A DNA stretch of 64,000 bases from Planctomycetaceae bacterium (GTDB taxonomy: Bacteria; Planctomycetota; Phycisphaerae; Phycisphaerales; SM1A02): assembly GCA_027490145.1 (NCBI GenBank), contig JAIXYQ010000015.1, forward strand, positions 310,001-374,000. The letters run 5' to 3'. Positions 49,620 to 59,801 of this stretch are shown in pieces. Within the stretch, counting starts at the first letter, position 1; every line of letters starts with the position of its first letter. Both the position numbers and the translations under genes were made by a program. The notes beneath the pieces are model-generated. The model was not told the DNA's origin. It searched no databases and saw only the letters and a program-made list of their open reading frames with translations.

Positions 49620-50792
49620 ATGCTGCGAATCGCGATCAAGATGCTCTTCGGCGACGGGGCCCGGTTCTACGGGATCCTGCTGGGTCTGGCGTTCGCCAGC
49701 CTGCTGATTGCCCAGCAATCCAGCATCTTCGTCGGCCTCATGAGCCGGACCAGCGCCTTCATCCGCGACACCCCGCAGGCCGACATCTGGGTCACCGATC
49801 CCGACCTGCTCTCGGTCGATGATGCCAAGGCGCTCCGGGACACGGACCTGCAGCGGGTCCGGGGTGTGCCCGGGGTGGCGTGGGCGGTGCCGCTCTTCAA
49901 GGGACTGCTCGGCGTCAAGCTCGGCGACGGCCGCCGCACCGTCTGCGAGGTGGTGGGCATCGACGACGCCACGCTGATCGGCGGTCCGCACAGCATGCTC
50001 GAGGGCCAGGTCGCGGACCTTCGCCGGGCCGATGCGGTCATCGTCGACAATCGCAGGCTCGCGCGCGAACTGCGCATGGACACGGGCGAACGCGGGCCCG
50101 ACGGCAAGCCCGTGTACCGCCCCATGCGCGTGGGCGACGAGATGGAACTCAACGAGAAGCGCGCCGTGGTCGTCGGCATCTGCGACAACGGGGAGAGCTT
50201 CCAGTACGCGCCGCAGGTCTACACGACCTACTCGCGTGCCTTGCAGTTCCAACCGGCGGTCCGCCGCGTCATGAGCATGGTGCTCGTGAAGGCCGAGCCG
50301 GGTCGCGATCCGGGCGAGCTCGCCCGCGAGATCGAGGCGCGCACGGGGCTCAGCGCGCTGCCGGCGAGCCCCTTCGAGTGGAAGACGATCGGTTTCTGGA
50401 TGCGCGAGACGGGCATCCCCATCAACTTCGGCATCGCGATCGCGCTGGGGTTCTTCGTGGGCGTCGCCATCGCCGGGCAGATGTTCTACAACTTCACGCT
50501 CGAGAACCTGAAGTACTTCGGCGCGATGAAGGCGATGGGCGCGAGTTCGTGGCTGCTGCTTCGCATGGTCGCGCTGCAGGGCGTGGTGGCGGGGGCGATC
50601 GGGCTCGGGCTTGGGCTTGGCTTGGCCAGCGCCTTCGGCCTCTCCAACAATCCCGACCGACTGGCCTTCGTGATGACCTGGCACATCCCGGTGATCACGG
50701 CCGGTGCGGTGCTGGTCATCGTCGTCGGCGCGAGCCTCATCAGCATGATCCGCGTGATCCGTCTGGATCCCAAGAGCGTGTTCCAGGGATGA
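49620..50792 (+). CDS. DevC/MacB-like ABC exporter permease
   Basis: The 390-residue protein has the FtsX/MacB-type layout of DevC proteins: one N-terminal membrane helix (ARFYGILLGLAFASLLIA), a large periplasmic domain (about 40-270), and three C-terminal helices with LENLKYFGAMKAMGASSW. The segment QADIWVTDPDL begins the extracellular domain, a DevC feature. It overlaps the ATPase start by four bases and belongs to a three-gene exporter. In cyanobacteria DevBCA exports envelope glycolipids; the substrate here is unknown. Confidence 0.87.
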   Translation: MLRIAIKMLFGDGARFYGILLGLAFASLLIAQQSSIFVGLMSRTSAFIRDTPQADIWVTDPDLLSVDDAKALRDTDLQRVRGVPGVAWAVPLFKGLLGVKLGDGRRTVCEVVGIDDATLIGGPHSMLEGQVADLRRADAVIVDNRRLARELRMDTGERGPDGKPVYRPMRVGDEMELNEKRAVVVGICDNGESFQYAPQVYTTYSRALQFQPAVRRVMSMVLVKAEPGRDPGELAREIEARTGLSALPASPFEWKTIGFWMRETGIPINFGIAIALGFFVGVAIAGQMFYNFTLENLKYFGAMKAMGASSWLLLRMVALQGVVAGAIGLGLGLGLASAFGLSNNPDRLAFVMTWHIPVITAGAVLVIVVGASLISMIRVIRLDPKSVFQG

Positions 50793-51505
50793 GTGCCGTG
50801 TCCACCACCTTCGCGATCGAGGCAACGGGCGTCACGAAGGCGTACGGCAAGGGCGAGAACCGCGTGGTCGCCCTGGCTGGTGCCGACCTGCGCGTGCCCT
50901 ACGGAGAGCTCGTGATGCTGGTGGGCCCGTCTGGCTGCGGCAAGACCACGCTCATCTCGATCCTCGCCGGGCTGCTCACGCGGGATGGTGGCTCCTGCAG
51001 CGTGCTCGGCCTGGACCCGCAGGCGCTGCGCAACGGTCCACGGACCGCCTGGCGAGGCCGCAACGTGGGCTTCGTGTTCCAGCAGTTCAACCTGGTCCCC
51101 ACGGTGACCGCGCAGGAAAACGTGGCGATCCCGCTGCTGATCCAGGGGGTGCCCCGGGCGCAGGCGATGTCGCGTGCGCTGGACATGCTCCGCAAGGTCG
51201 GCCTCGGCGGCCGGGAGCGGAGCCTGCCGCTGCAGATGTCCGGCGGCCAGCAGCAACGCGTGGCGATCGCGCGTGCGCTCGCACCCAATCCACGGCTCCT
51301 CGTGTGCGACGAGCCGACGAGCGCCCTCGACGGCGCCACCGGGCAAAGCGTCATGGAACTCATCAGCCGCGTGGCGCATGAGGACGGCCACGCCGTCGTC
51401 GTGATCACGCACGACGAACGCATCTACCGGTTCGCGAACCGCATCGTCCACATGGACGATGGCCGTGTCACGCGCGCCGAGGTCCCACCCAAGGAGCACG
51501 CATGA
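50789..51505 (+). CDS. DevA/LolD-like ABC ATP-binding subunit
   Basis: This 238-residue ATPase shows Walker A (GPSGCGKTTL), Q-loop (VFQQFNLVPTVTAQEN), signature (LQMSGGQQQRVAIARAL), Walker B (LLVCDEPTSALDG) and H-loop (VITHDERI). It belongs to the LolD/MacB family that drives tripartite or mechanotransmitting exporters. It is placed between the permease and the membrane-fusion gene with four-base overlaps on both sides. Confidence 0.93.
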   Translation: MSAVSTTFAIEATGVTKAYGKGENRVVALAGADLRVPYGELVMLVGPSGCGKTTLISILAGLLTRDGGSCSVLGLDPQALRNGPRTAWRGRNVGFVFQQFNLVPTVTAQENVAIPLLIQGVPRAQAMSRALDMLRKVGLGGRERSLPLQMSGGQQQRVAIARALAPNPRLLVCDEPTSALDGATGQSVMELISRVAHEDGHAVVVITHDERIYRFANRIVHMDDGRVTRAEVPPKEHA

Positions 51506-52395
51506 ACCTCCGATCGATCGTCCTGCCCGTCCTGGCCGTTGCCGGCCTCGTCGCCACCGTGGCTGCCGTGAAGAAGATGGAGTTCCGCACGCTTGACGTG
51601 CCCATCCCGGTCTCGCCGGCGCCGAGTCCCTTCGAGAGCCGCATCGCGGCCACGGGCCTGGTCGAGCCGCTCGGTGGGGTGACCTACGTCGATGCCGCCG
51701 ATGCCGGCGTGGTCGGTCGCGTGCTCGTCGCGGAGGGCGACCGCGTGAAGGCTGGCGACACGCTCTGGGAACTCGACCATGCCCGCGCCGAGGCCGAGTA
51801 CGGGCTGGCGCGCGCCGAACTCTCCGTCGCCGAAGCGCAGTTCGTCGACGAGCAGGCGCGGCTGAAGGCCCTGATGGAGAGCGGCGCGGCGGAAATCGTT
51901 CCGCAGGTCGAGCGCGTGGCGCGCGAGCAGTCCGCCAAGGTGGCGGGCGCGCGTGTCCAGCGCGCTGCGGCGCAGATCGATGCGGCGCTCGCCCAGCTGC
52001 ACCGCGAGACGGTCCGCAGCCCGATCGACGGCACCGTGCTCTTCGTCGATGTGCGCACGGGCGAGTATGCGCCGCCGGGTGGCCGTCGCATGGCGATCGG
52101 TTCGATCGATCCGATGCAGGTCCGCGTGGACATCGACGAGGTCGAGTTCGCGCGCTTCGCGCAGGGCGGCAAGGCGCAAGCGAGCCTTCGTGGGGTTCCG
52201 GGCAGTTCACTGCCGCTGCGGTTCCTGCGGGTGGTGCCGCTCGTGCAGCCCAAGCGCACGCTCACCGGCGAGGCCGCCGAGCGCATCGACACCCGCGTGG
52301 TGCAGGTGATCTACGAACTCGGCAAGGGCACGCACACCGTCCAGCCGGGCCAGGTCGTCGATGTGTACATCGAGGTCCCGGCCTCGACGGACTGA
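51502..52395 (+). CDS. DevB-like membrane fusion protein
   Basis: The 297-residue protein has one N-terminal membrane anchor, a lipoyl half-motif (TYVDAADAGVVGRVLVAEGDRVKAGD) and a short helical hairpin (about 95-165, rich in Ala, Glu and Gln). The second lipoyl half (RSPIDGTVLFVDVRTGEYAPPG) and a beta-barrel to the C-terminus follow. It is the periplasmic adaptor of the exporter encoded by the two preceding genes. No TolC-like outer-membrane gene is nearby. Confidence 0.88.
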   Translation: MNLRSIVLPVLAVAGLVATVAAVKKMEFRTLDVPIPVSPAPSPFESRIAATGLVEPLGGVTYVDAADAGVVGRVLVAEGDRVKAGDTLWELDHARAEAEYGLARAELSVAEAQFVDEQARLKALMESGAAEIVPQVERVAREQSAKVAGARVQRAAAQIDAALAQLHRETVRSPIDGTVLFVDVRTGEYAPPGGRRMAIGSIDPMQVRVDIDEVEFARFAQGGKAQASLRGVPGSSLPLRFLRVVPLVQPKRTLTGEAAERIDTRVVQVIYELGKGTHTVQPGQVVDVYIEVPASTD

Positions 52396-52457
52396 ACCGC
52401 CACGCCCCGGCGCGACTCGTCGCACGGCTCGCGCGCACCGAAGGGGCCCGGCCCCGA

Positions 52458-53861
52458 TCAGGCCGGATGCACCATGTCCTTGGGCTGCACGATGCGGTCG
52501 TAGGTGGCGGCATCGACGTAGCCGAGCGACAGCGCAGCTTCCTTGAGGGTGGTGCCCTCATGGTGTGCCTTCTTGGCGATCGCGCTGGCCTTGTCGTAGC
52601 CGATGTGCGGCGCGAGCGCGGTGACCAGCATGAGCGAGCGATCCACCAGGTCGGCCACGCGCTTCTCGTCGACGGTGATGCCCTCGGCGCAGAACTCGCG
52701 GAACGCATCGCAGGTCCCCGTGATCAGTTCGCAGCTGTGGAGGAAGTTGTAGGCGATCACGGGCTTGAAGACGTTCAGTTCGAAGTTGCCCTGGCTTGCG
52801 GCGGTCAGGATGGCCTGGTTGTTGGCCATGACCTGCACGCACACCATGGTCATGCTCTCGGACTGGGTGGGGTTCACCTTGCCCGGCATGATGCTGCTGC
52901 CTGGCTCGTTCTCGGGGATCACCAGTTCGCCGATGCCGCAGCGAGGACCGCTCGAGAGCCACCGCACGTCGTTGGCGATCTTCATCATGCCGGCTGCGAG
53001 CGCCGCGAGGCAGCCGTGCGCGACCGCCACGTTCTCGTGGCCGGCGAGCGCCTGGAACTTGTTGGGCGCGCTCGTGAACTGCACGCCGGCCATGGCCGCG
53101 AGTTCCGCGCTGACCTTTTCGCCGAAGCCCTTGGGCGCGTTCAGCCCGGTGCCGACGGCCGTGCCGCCGATGGCCAGCCGGTGCATCAGCGGGAGCGTCG
53201 CGCGGATCGCCTCGATCGCGATGTCGAGCTGGGCGACCCAGCCGCTCATTTCCTGGCCGACGGTCAGCGGCACGGCATCCTGGAGGTGCGTGCGGCCGAT
53301 CTTCACGATGCCGTCGAACGCCTTCGCCTTGGCCGCGAACGCATCCCGCAGGCGGAGCACCGCGGGGATCACCTCGCGCTCGACCTCGAGCGCGCACGCC
53401 ACGTGCAGCGCGGTCGGGAAGGTGTCGTTGGACGACTGGCCCATGTTGACATCGTCGTTGGGGTGGATCGGCTTCTTGCTGCCCATGACCCCGCCGGCCA
53501 GCTCGATCGCGCGGTTCGAGATGACCTCGTTGACGTTCATGTTGGTCTGCGTGCCCGAGCCGGTCTGCCAGACCTTCAGCGGGAAGTGGTCGTGCAGCGT
53601 GCCCGCGATCACCTCGTCCGCAGCGCGCACGATCAGGTCCATCTTCTCCTTGGGCAGGCGCCCCGCGCCGTTGTTGGCGATCGCGCAGGCCTTCTTCAAC
53701 ATGCCCATGGCGGTGATCACCTGCCTCGGCATCGTGTCGCCGAACGGGAAGTGGTGGTGGCTGCGCTCGGTCTGCGCGCCCCAGTAGCGGTCACAGGCGA
53801 CCTGGATGGGTCCGAAGGCGTCGGTCTCGGTACGCGTGGGGGCGGTGGTGCTCTGCGTCAT
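52458..53861 (-). CDS. fumC: Class II fumarate hydratase
   Basis: This 467-residue iron-free fumarase converts fumarate to malate in the TCA cycle. The superfamily signature [11 protein letters not shown] with the catalytic Ser lies near residue 320. Other segments are [37 protein letters not shown] and [18 protein letters not shown]. Length and order are normal. It is a single gene converging on the DevBCA-like operon. Confidence 0.96.
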   Translation of the reverse strand: MTQSTTAPTRTETDAFGPIQVACDRYWGAQTERSHHHFPFGDTMPRQVITAMGMLKKACAIANNGAGRLPKEKMDLIVRAADEVIAGTLHDHFPLKVWQTGSGTQTNMNVNEVISNRAIELAGGVMGSKKPIHPNDDVNMGQSSNDTFPTALHVACALEVEREVIPAVLRLRDAFAAKAKAFDGIVKIGRTHLQDAVPLTVGQEMSGWVAQLDIAIEAIRATLPLMHRLAIGGTAVGTGLNAPKGFGEKVSAELAAMAGVQFTSAPNKFQALAGHENVAVAHGCLAALAAGMMKIANDVRWLSSGPRCGIGELVIPENEPGSSIMPGKVNPTQSESMTMVCVQVMANNQAILTAASQGNFELNVFKPVIAYNFLHSCELITGTCDAFREFCAEGITVDEKRVADLVDRSLMLVTALAPHIGYDKASAIAKKAHHEGTTLKEAALSLGYVDAATYDRIVQPKDMVHPA

Positions 53862-53929
53862 GGTCGTGTGGTTCCTCGGGGCGGGAATGGTAGGGGCGCG
53901 TCGATGGTCGGGGCAGCGCCCCGCGGACG

Positions 53930-54334
53930 TCAGCCGACGTTCCACGCGAGGTCGGCGGGCACCGGCTGAAGCCGTCCGTCGCGGCCGATGCACGCCAAGG
54001 TCGTCGAACCCTCGACCAGCAGGGTTCCGTCGCGGATCACGCGGTAGCGGTGCTCGATCTTGACCGGGCCACTCGCGAGCAGGTCGCAGCGCACGGTGAC
54101 GAGGTCGTCGTAGCGCGCCGGCGCGCGGTAGCGGGCCTCCAGCCTGACCACCGCGAGCAGCAGCCCTGCCTCCTCCATGGCCCTGTAGCTGCCGCCCTTG
54201 GATCGCAGCAGTTCCGTGCGCGCCATCTCGAACCACACCGGGTACACGGTGTGGTGCACCACGCCCATGGGATCGCACTCCACGTAGCGGACTCGGACCG
54301 GGAGGTCGATGGATGCGATGGACGCAGTGCTCAT
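53930..54334 (-). CDS. Acyl-CoA thioesterase, YbgC/4-HBT family
   Basis: The 134-residue hotdog-fold protein matches the YbgC/4-hydroxybenzoyl-CoA thioesterase family. The active-site stretch is [20 protein letters not shown], with the catalytic Asp. It hydrolyses short acyl-CoA or aromatic-CoA esters. Its ATG overlaps the methyltransferase stop by four bases. The tight pairing suggests a shared pathway, but none is known to me. Confidence 0.88.
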   Translation of the reverse strand: MSTASIASIDLPVRVRYVECDPMGVVHHTVYPVWFEMARTELLRSKGGSYRAMEEAGLLLAVVRLEARYRAPARYDDLVTVRCDLLASGPVKIEHRYRVIRDGTLLVEGSTTLACIGRDGRLQPVPADLAWNVG

Positions 54335-55200
54335 GCCGGACCCAGCACGGCCATGCGCATGCCGCTGTCCTCGGGACTCTTGAAGGTGAGCGTGCGCCCG
54401 TTGCGCGCGAGTTCCATCGAACTCGGATCGGCCCATGACAGGGGAATTGCGCCGCTGCGAAGGCAGAAGTCACTCGGATCGACGGTCTGCAGTGCCGCGA
54501 GCCCGATCTGCGCGGCGAGGTAGCCGTGGTAGGCGGCGGTGCGGGTACGGACGTCCTCGCGCAGCAGGTGATGCGCCAGGCCGAACTCGACCACCGCTCG
54601 GTTGGCCGGGTGGAACGTGAGCGCAGCGCGGAGCAGGGCGGCGAAGCGATCCGGCGCCAGGTAGTACGCCACGCCCTCGGCGACCCAGAGCGTGGGTCGA
54701 TCGGCGCGCCAGCCGCCCGCACGGAGTCCCGACAGCACCATGCCGAGGCTCGAGAGGTCCGCCTCGATCATGCGCATGCGTCCGGCGACGAGTGGAAACA
54801 GCCCTCGCACGAGCGCCTCCTTGTCGGCTTGGTGGTGCAGGTCAACCTCCCAGACGTGGGCGTCGGCACAGTGATGTGCCCAATCGATGCCCGTGGCGCT
54901 CCAACCGGCGCCCAGCACCACGACCTGCCGGCCGACGGCTGGGGCATTGACCGACGCGGCGTTCATCCAGGTCCAGAGTTGCCACTTGCGCAGCACGAAG
55001 TGCACTCGGGCGTGCGGCCACTGCGCGGCCACGTGCTCGGCCATCTCGCGCCCCGCGCTGGTGTCCAGCATGCCCACGTAGGACCGGCCCGCATCGGTAT
55101 GGGCCGCTTCCTCGCCGGTGAGCCGCATGACCATCGCGGCCGTCACGCCGACATGCACGGCCTGCGGTTGGACTGGGTGATCGGCGTTCGATGGGTCCAC
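54331..55200 (-). CDS. LCMT-type SAM-dependent methyltransferase
   Basis: The 289-residue protein resembles the leucine carboxyl methyltransferase (PPM1/LCMT) family of bacterial class I methyltransferases. It has the core [15 protein letters not shown] (SAM loop), [19 protein letters not shown] and [13 protein letters not shown]. Start is uncertain: GTG at 55200 is used; an ATG at 55248 would overlap the neighbouring gene start. It is the first gene of a pair with the thioesterase. Target is unknown. Confidence 0.8.
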   Translation of the reverse strand: MDPSNADHPVQPQAVHVGVTAAMVMRLTGEEAAHTDAGRSYVGMLDTSAGREMAEHVAAQWPHARVHFVLRKWQLWTWMNAASVNAPAVGRQVVVLGAGWSATGIDWAHHCADAHVWEVDLHHQADKEALVRGLFPLVAGRMRMIEADLSSLGMVLSGLRAGGWRADRPTLWVAEGVAYYLAPDRFAALLRAALTFHPANRAVVEFGLAHHLLREDVRTRTAAYHGYLAAQIGLAALQTVDPSDFCLRSGAIPLSWADPSSMELARNGRTLTFKSPEDSGMRMAVLGPA

Positions 55201-55246
55201 GGGTCGATGGTACGGCGCAAGCGGGCGAGCGCTGTACGCTGCCGGC

Positions 55247-55864
55247 ATGACCACGCTGTCCTCGATCGTCCTCGGATCGTTCGCGCTGCCCGTCGTGACG
55301 GCGCTCGTCATGCAGTCGCCGCCCGCCGCGGCCCCCGCGGGAGAGGCCCCGTCGCCAGCCGCGAAGGAGGTGCCCAAGGATGCGGCCAAGGCCGAGTTCA
55401 CGGTCACGAGCCCGGCGTTCAAGAACAACGAGCGGCTTCCGGTCGAGTACTCGACCGATGGAGAGAACGTCTCACCCGCGATCGCATGGGAGGGCACTCC
55501 CGCGGGCACCAAGTCCTTTGCCCTGATCTGCCACGATCCGGATGCGGGGCAGTTCATCCACTGGATCGCCTGGAACATTCCGGCCGACTGCAAGGGGCTT
55601 CCTCGCGGTGTGAAGCGTGCCGCCACGCTCGAGGACCCCAAGGGCATGCGCCAGGGCTTCACCGGTTGGGGCAAGTCCAAGGGCGAGGGCTACCTCGGTC
55701 CCGCGCCGGGCCCGGGTTCGGGTGATCACCACTACACCTTCACGGTGGTCGCGCTCGATACGGAGTTCCCCGCCGACAAGGTCTTCACCGCGCGCGAACT
55801 GCGCTCGGCCATGAGGGGGCATGTGCTGGGCAAGGCCGAACTCGTCGGCGTGTTCAGCCGTTGA
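55247..55864 (+). CDS. YbhB/YbcL-type PEBP protein, exported
   Basis: The 205-residue protein has a signal-peptide-like start, an Ala/Pro linker (about 25-48), and a phosphatidylethanolamine-binding (Raf-kinase-inhibitor-like) domain. Motifs are VEYSTDGENVSPAIAWEG, LICHDPDAG, HWIAWNIPAD and the HHYTFTVVALD strand. PEBP proteins bind phospholipid head groups or other small anions; the bacterial role is unclear. The gene is divergent from the LCMT-type gene and converges on the GldG operon. Confidence 0.9.
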   Translation: MTTLSSIVLGSFALPVVTALVMQSPPAAAPAGEAPSPAAKEVPKDAAKAEFTVTSPAFKNNERLPVEYSTDGENVSPAIAWEGTPAGTKSFALICHDPDAGQFIHWIAWNIPADCKGLPRGVKRAATLEDPKGMRQGFTGWGKSKGEGYLGPAPGPGSGDHHYTFTVVALDTEFPADKVFTARELRSAMRGHVLGKAELVGVFSR

Positions 55865-55883
55865 GCCGCGACGATCACGATGG

Positions 55884-56951
55884 TCACGGCGCGCCGGCCG
55901 GCGAGATCACGGTGGGTTGGCTGCCGGGCGCCGGTTGATCGGCGTTGGCCGGTGCAGCCGGCGGCGGGAACAGGATCGTCGACAGGCTCGTCGCTCGCCA
56001 TGAGGGCAGCTTGAATTCGAAGCCTGCACAGCGCGTGCCGGCCTTGTCGAGGGCCGTCACGCGGTCGCGCTCCACCTCGTCGGTCGGCTCGGGTTGATCC
56101 GGCACGCGCTCGACGTTGACTTTCATCCACAGGTCGTTGCCGTCCTTCGCAATGTCCAGGTCGATCGCGCGCGAACGCGAGACCACCCGGATGGCACGGT
56201 GCTCGGCGTGATCCTTCGCCGCCCGCACGTCATCGATCTCCAGGCGTGCCAGCAGGTCCGGGATCGTGCGTTGCGCACTCTCGCGCTGCGTTTCGATGAG
56301 TTCGGCGACCGGTTCCACCTGCGCCGTGGTCCACGCACCGGCCTCGCCGCGGCTGAACTCGACGCCCCCGACCGTGAAGCGGTCCAGGTCACCGCTCGGC
56401 AGCGTCATGAGCTGTCGATCGATGTAGTTCACGAGTTCGAGCGTGCTCCGGAAGGTTCCGGAGCACTTCCATGACTGGTCCTCGGCGAGCAGGCGTGCGA
56501 ATTGCGCCTCGGGGCTGAAGCGCTCCTTGCCGATCACGACCTCGGCGATGGGCGCTTCCCCGGCGAGGACGCGCACCAGCTTCGCGGCGCCCCGGTCATC
56601 GGGCCAGGCCAGGTCCAGCTCGCCCAGGCGCGCCTTGGCGCTCGTCATGGCCTCGACCTTCTCTAGCCCTGCGAGCGCCGCGAGGATCTCGTTCACGCGA
56701 ACGGTTTCCGCACGGAAGTTCCCGGCGTCGGGAACCACCCAGGCATCGCCGTCCTTGCGCAGGCGGAGCGACTTGGATCCCTGCACGAGTTCGATGCCCG
56801 TGATCTCCTTGGATCGCGGTGCGAGGGTGGCCACGAGCGGCTCACGCTTGGCGGTCGGCGCTTCGCCCGTCTCGGCGGTCGGCTTCACGAGGATGGCCAC
56901 GACGACGAGGGCCGCGGCGACGACGCTGATGGCGAGGATCGGTCGCTTCAT
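55884..56951 (-). CDS. DUF4340 protein of a GldG-type operon
   Basis: This 355-residue protein has one N-terminal membrane anchor (ILAISVVAAALVVVAILV) and a periplasmic part matching DUF4340: EITGIELVQGSKSLRLRKDG at the start, then TSAKARLGELDLAWP and FARLLAEDQSWKC. The end is Pro/Ala-rich. It starts 3 bases after the GldG-like gene and is the last of four co-transcribed genes. DUF4340 proteins regularly travel with GldF/GldG exporters; their exact role is unknown. Confidence 0.85.
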   Translation of the reverse strand: MKRPILAISVVAAALVVVAILVKPTAETGEAPTAKREPLVATLAPRSKEITGIELVQGSKSLRLRKDGDAWVVPDAGNFRAETVRVNEILAALAGLEKVEAMTSAKARLGELDLAWPDDRGAAKLVRVLAGEAPIAEVVIGKERFSPEAQFARLLAEDQSWKCSGTFRSTLELVNYIDRQLMTLPSGDLDRFTVGGVEFSRGEAGAWTTAQVEPVAELIETQRESAQRTIPDLLARLEIDDVRAAKDHAEHRAIRVVSRSRAIDLDIAKDGNDLWMKVNVERVPDQPEPTDEVERDRVTALDKAGTRCAGFEFKLPSWRATSLSTILFPPPAAPANADQPAPGSQPTVISPAGAP

Positions 56952-56954
56952 GGG

Positions 56955-59063
56955 TCAGGCCTTCTTGGTGCTTCGGTGCAGGTGCGATCGGCGGACGAGC
57001 ATGATCGCCGCGAGCCCCGCCACGATGATCGGCCAGGCCACCACGTTCACGAGCATGAGCCGTGTGCCGAGTCCCTCGACCTCACGGCGCAGGTTGAACT
57101 GCACGGATCGGAGTTCCTTGCGCGCCGAGAGCGTCTGCTCCTCGAGCTTGACCACCTCGGCTTCCTGCTCGGGCGACAGGATGAGCTGGTTCTCAGGCGT
57201 CTTCTGCGCCTGCAGTTCCTGGAGACGCGCTTCGGACTGACGGATCTGGTTCTGCAGCTCGCGCTCACGGTCGAGGTATTGCTTCTCGGCGGCCTTGCGG
57301 ATCTCCTCCACCCGATCGAATGGGCGCTGGTACTTGCCGCGCGCGCGCAGGTTCAGCAGGGATTCGTCACCGGTGAACATCTCAAGCACGTTGAGCACGA
57401 AGGCGCCGTTGTCGGCCATGACGCGGGAGCCGAGGACGAGGTTGCCCATGCGCTGCTGCTCGATCCAGTTCTGGTCGGACAGGAGATCGGCATCGGCCAC
57501 GATGACGATGTTGCCCGTGCCGGTGCGGGGGGCCTTGGTGGCGGCCGACGGAGCCAATGGAGCAGCGGGCGCCTCAGGCGTCGGTGAAGCCTGGGCCGCC
57601 GGGGCTGTGTTCGCCGGTGCGACCTGGTCGGACGCGGCCGCCGGAGCGGCATCCTGGAAGGGGCCCTTGCCGGGACCTTGCGGATCCGGCGCAGCAGGCG
57701 GCGCCACCAACGGTGCGGCAGGCAACTCGCTGCCGTCGGGCGCAAGCCGCGTGGGCATGCTCGGTTCAGGCGGTGCGATGGTCGGGTTGCCGTCCTCGCC
57801 GAACGCGGCTTCGATCGGTCCCTGCACGCGCACGGCAAGCACGTTGCGCTTGCCATCGGGCTTGAAGTCGCGCATGAGCCCTTCGGGATCGGGGAAGAAC
57901 TGGATCCGCACGCCATCGAGCCGCATCGACTCGGGGCTCGACTCCATGAGTGGCTTGACCGTGGCCTTGTTCGACTCGCGGATGTCGATCGCGCCCATGG
58001 TCTGCGTGTTGACCTGAGCGAGCCGGCCGGTGCTCGGGTCGTCCTTCGACAGGGCATCCTCGCGCAGCGCAAGCCAGATCAGGTAGTCCATGACTTGGAC
58101 CGGGCCCTGGCTGCGCATGCGGACACGCTGCGCGTACGTCGAGTCGGCGACGACCTTGCTGCGCGTCCACTCGATGCCCCAGGCTCGCGTCAGCGGCCCG
58201 AGGTCGCTCGACTTGTCGCCCGAGCCACCGCTGAACCGGTCCTGCGACGGCTGCGCCTCGCAGTGCGGATCGAGGAAGGCCAGGATGCGGCCACCCTTGA
58301 GTGCGTAGTCGTCGATCGAGCGCAGCATGTCGGTCGAGAGTTCGCGCGGGTGGACGATCACGAGCGCGTCGAGCCCTTCAGGAAGCGCTGCGTCGGTCGT
58401 GGCGATGTCCTTGACCTGGTAGAGCTGCTTGAGTTGCAGGTAGATCTGCCAGGGTTCGGCCGGCTGGCGTGGGTCGGCCGGATTGACCCCTCCACCCGCC
58501 AGCGGCAGCGACGACAGCAGCCCGATGGTGGGCTTCTTCACCCTGCCGATCGACTGCACGAGCCGCATGACGTCGTACTCGAGGAACGGTTCCTTGTTGG
58601 GATCCAGGAACGGCATGGCCTCGGTCTGGTCGACGGAGTTCTTCGCCACCAGGCCGAGCATGAGTTCCTTGCCCGAGCCATCGAGCCGCAGCGGCGCGAT
58701 GCCCGCGGCACGGGCTTCGTCCTGCGCCTCGCTGAAGGGTGCCGGGTCGATCACGCGCAGCGTGATGCGCCCCTTGCTCGCCTGGGCCACTTCCTGCAGG
58801 AACTCGCGCACGCGATTCGCGTACGACTGGATCTGCGGCATCCCCTGCGCAGCTTCGGCGGAGTAGTAGAAGTCGAGCTTCACCGGCTCATCGAGCCGCT
58901 GCACGAGCGGCGCCACGGCAGGCGAGAGCGAGTACAGGCGATCCTCGGTCAGGTCCAGGCGGATGCCGCGGACCGCATAGGTGCTGGCGACCGCGAAGGC
59001 GCACAGCGCCACCGTCACGCCGGCGAAGGCTCCGATGATCCCGATCGTTCGTGCGTTCGTCAT
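56955..59063 (-). CDS. GldG-like ABC transporter auxiliary protein
   Basis: The 702-residue protein has an N-terminal membrane helix (about 8-30), a GldG family domain with RLDLTEDRLYSLSPAV and LDFYYSAEAAQGMP, and the intermediate-filament-like ABC_transp_aux domain (about 170-420, LDALVIVHPRELS, GGRILAFLDPHCEA). A Pro/Ala-rich linker lies at about 430-515. Near 600-660 is a coiled coil (LQELQAQKTPENQLIL), and a membrane helix lies near the C-terminus. In Bacteroidetes GldG is needed for gliding; planctomycetes lack that machinery, so an export or stress role is more likely here. Confidence 0.88.
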   Translation of the reverse strand: MTNARTIGIIGAFAGVTVALCAFAVASTYAVRGIRLDLTEDRLYSLSPAVAPLVQRLDEPVKLDFYYSAEAAQGMPQIQSYANRVREFLQEVAQASKGRITLRVIDPAPFSEAQDEARAAGIAPLRLDGSGKELMLGLVAKNSVDQTEAMPFLDPNKEPFLEYDVMRLVQSIGRVKKPTIGLLSSLPLAGGGVNPADPRQPAEPWQIYLQLKQLYQVKDIATTDAALPEGLDALVIVHPRELSTDMLRSIDDYALKGGRILAFLDPHCEAQPSQDRFSGGSGDKSSDLGPLTRAWGIEWTRSKVVADSTYAQRVRMRSQGPVQVMDYLIWLALREDALSKDDPSTGRLAQVNTQTMGAIDIRESNKATVKPLMESSPESMRLDGVRIQFFPDPEGLMRDFKPDGKRNVLAVRVQGPIEAAFGEDGNPTIAPPEPSMPTRLAPDGSELPAAPLVAPPAAPDPQGPGKGPFQDAAPAAASDQVAPANTAPAAQASPTPEAPAAPLAPSAATKAPRTGTGNIVIVADADLLSDQNWIEQQRMGNLVLGSRVMADNGAFVLNVLEMFTGDESLLNLRARGKYQRPFDRVEEIRKAAEKQYLDRERELQNQIRQSEARLQELQAQKTPENQLILSPEQEAEVVKLEEQTLSARKELRSVQFNLRREVEGLGTRLMLVNVVAWPIIVAGLAAIMLVRRSHLHRSTKKA

Positions 59064-59066
59064 GGC

Positions 59067-59801
59067 TCAGTCCGCCTTCTTCCATTCGATGAGCAGGATG
59101 TTCAGCCACAGGAACGCGACCACCACGGCCGCGAAGAAGAGCACGTCACGCAGGTCGATGACCCCGCGTTCCATCGGCTCGAAGTGCGTGAGCAGGCTCA
59201 CGCTGGCCACGGCTTCGGCAACGCCCGGGCTGGCCCATCCGCCCAGGAAGTCGAGCACGACCGGGTAGCCCGCCATGAGCAGCAGGAAGCACACCACCGC
59301 GCACAGCACGAACGCCACGACCTGGTTCTTGGTGACGGCGCTGAGGGCACTTCCGATGGCGAGGAAGGCACCGGCCATCAACGCGCTGCCCACGTAGCCG
59401 GCCAGGATCGCCCCGCGGTCCGGCGCTCCCAGGTACTCGACCGTCATCCAGATCGGCACGGTCAAGGCCAGCGCGACGCACGCGAACGCCCACGCCGCCA
59501 GCCACTTGCCCACGACGAGGTCGCGGATGGAGATCGGCAGCGTGGTCACCAGCTCGATCGTCCCGATGCGCCGTTCCTCGGCCCACAGCCGCATGCTGAT
59601 CGCGGGCACGAGGAACAGGAACAGCCAGGGGTTGAAGTCGAAGAACGGCCGCAGGTCGGCCTGGCCACGCTCGTAGAGCTGGCCAACGTTGAAGGTGAAG
59701 ATCCCGGTGAGGAACAGGAACATCACCAGGAACACCGCAGCGAGTGGCGTGTTGAAGTACGCCGAGAATTCACGGCGGACAATCGGTGCAAGACGGCTCA
59801 T
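59067..59801 (-). CDS. GldF-like ABC-2 permease
   Basis: The 244-residue protein has six membrane segments and the family start IVRREFSAYFNTPLAAVFL. Other family segments are SMRLWAEERRIGTIELVTTLPI and LPISIRDLVVGKWLAAW. It is the permease that pairs with the GldA-like ATPase; its start overlaps the ATPase stop (ATGA at 59798-59801), and it ends 3 bases before the GldG-like gene. Confidence 0.9.
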   Translation of the reverse strand: MSRLAPIVRREFSAYFNTPLAAVFLVMFLFLTGIFTFNVGQLYERGQADLRPFFDFNPWLFLFLVPAISMRLWAEERRIGTIELVTTLPISIRDLVVGKWLAAWAFACVALALTVPIWMTVEYLGAPDRGAILAGYVGSALMAGAFLAIGSALSAVTKNQVVAFVLCAVVCFLLLMAGYPVVLDFLGGWASPGVAEAVASVSLLTHFEPMERGVIDLRDVLFFAAVVVAFLWLNILLIEWKKAD

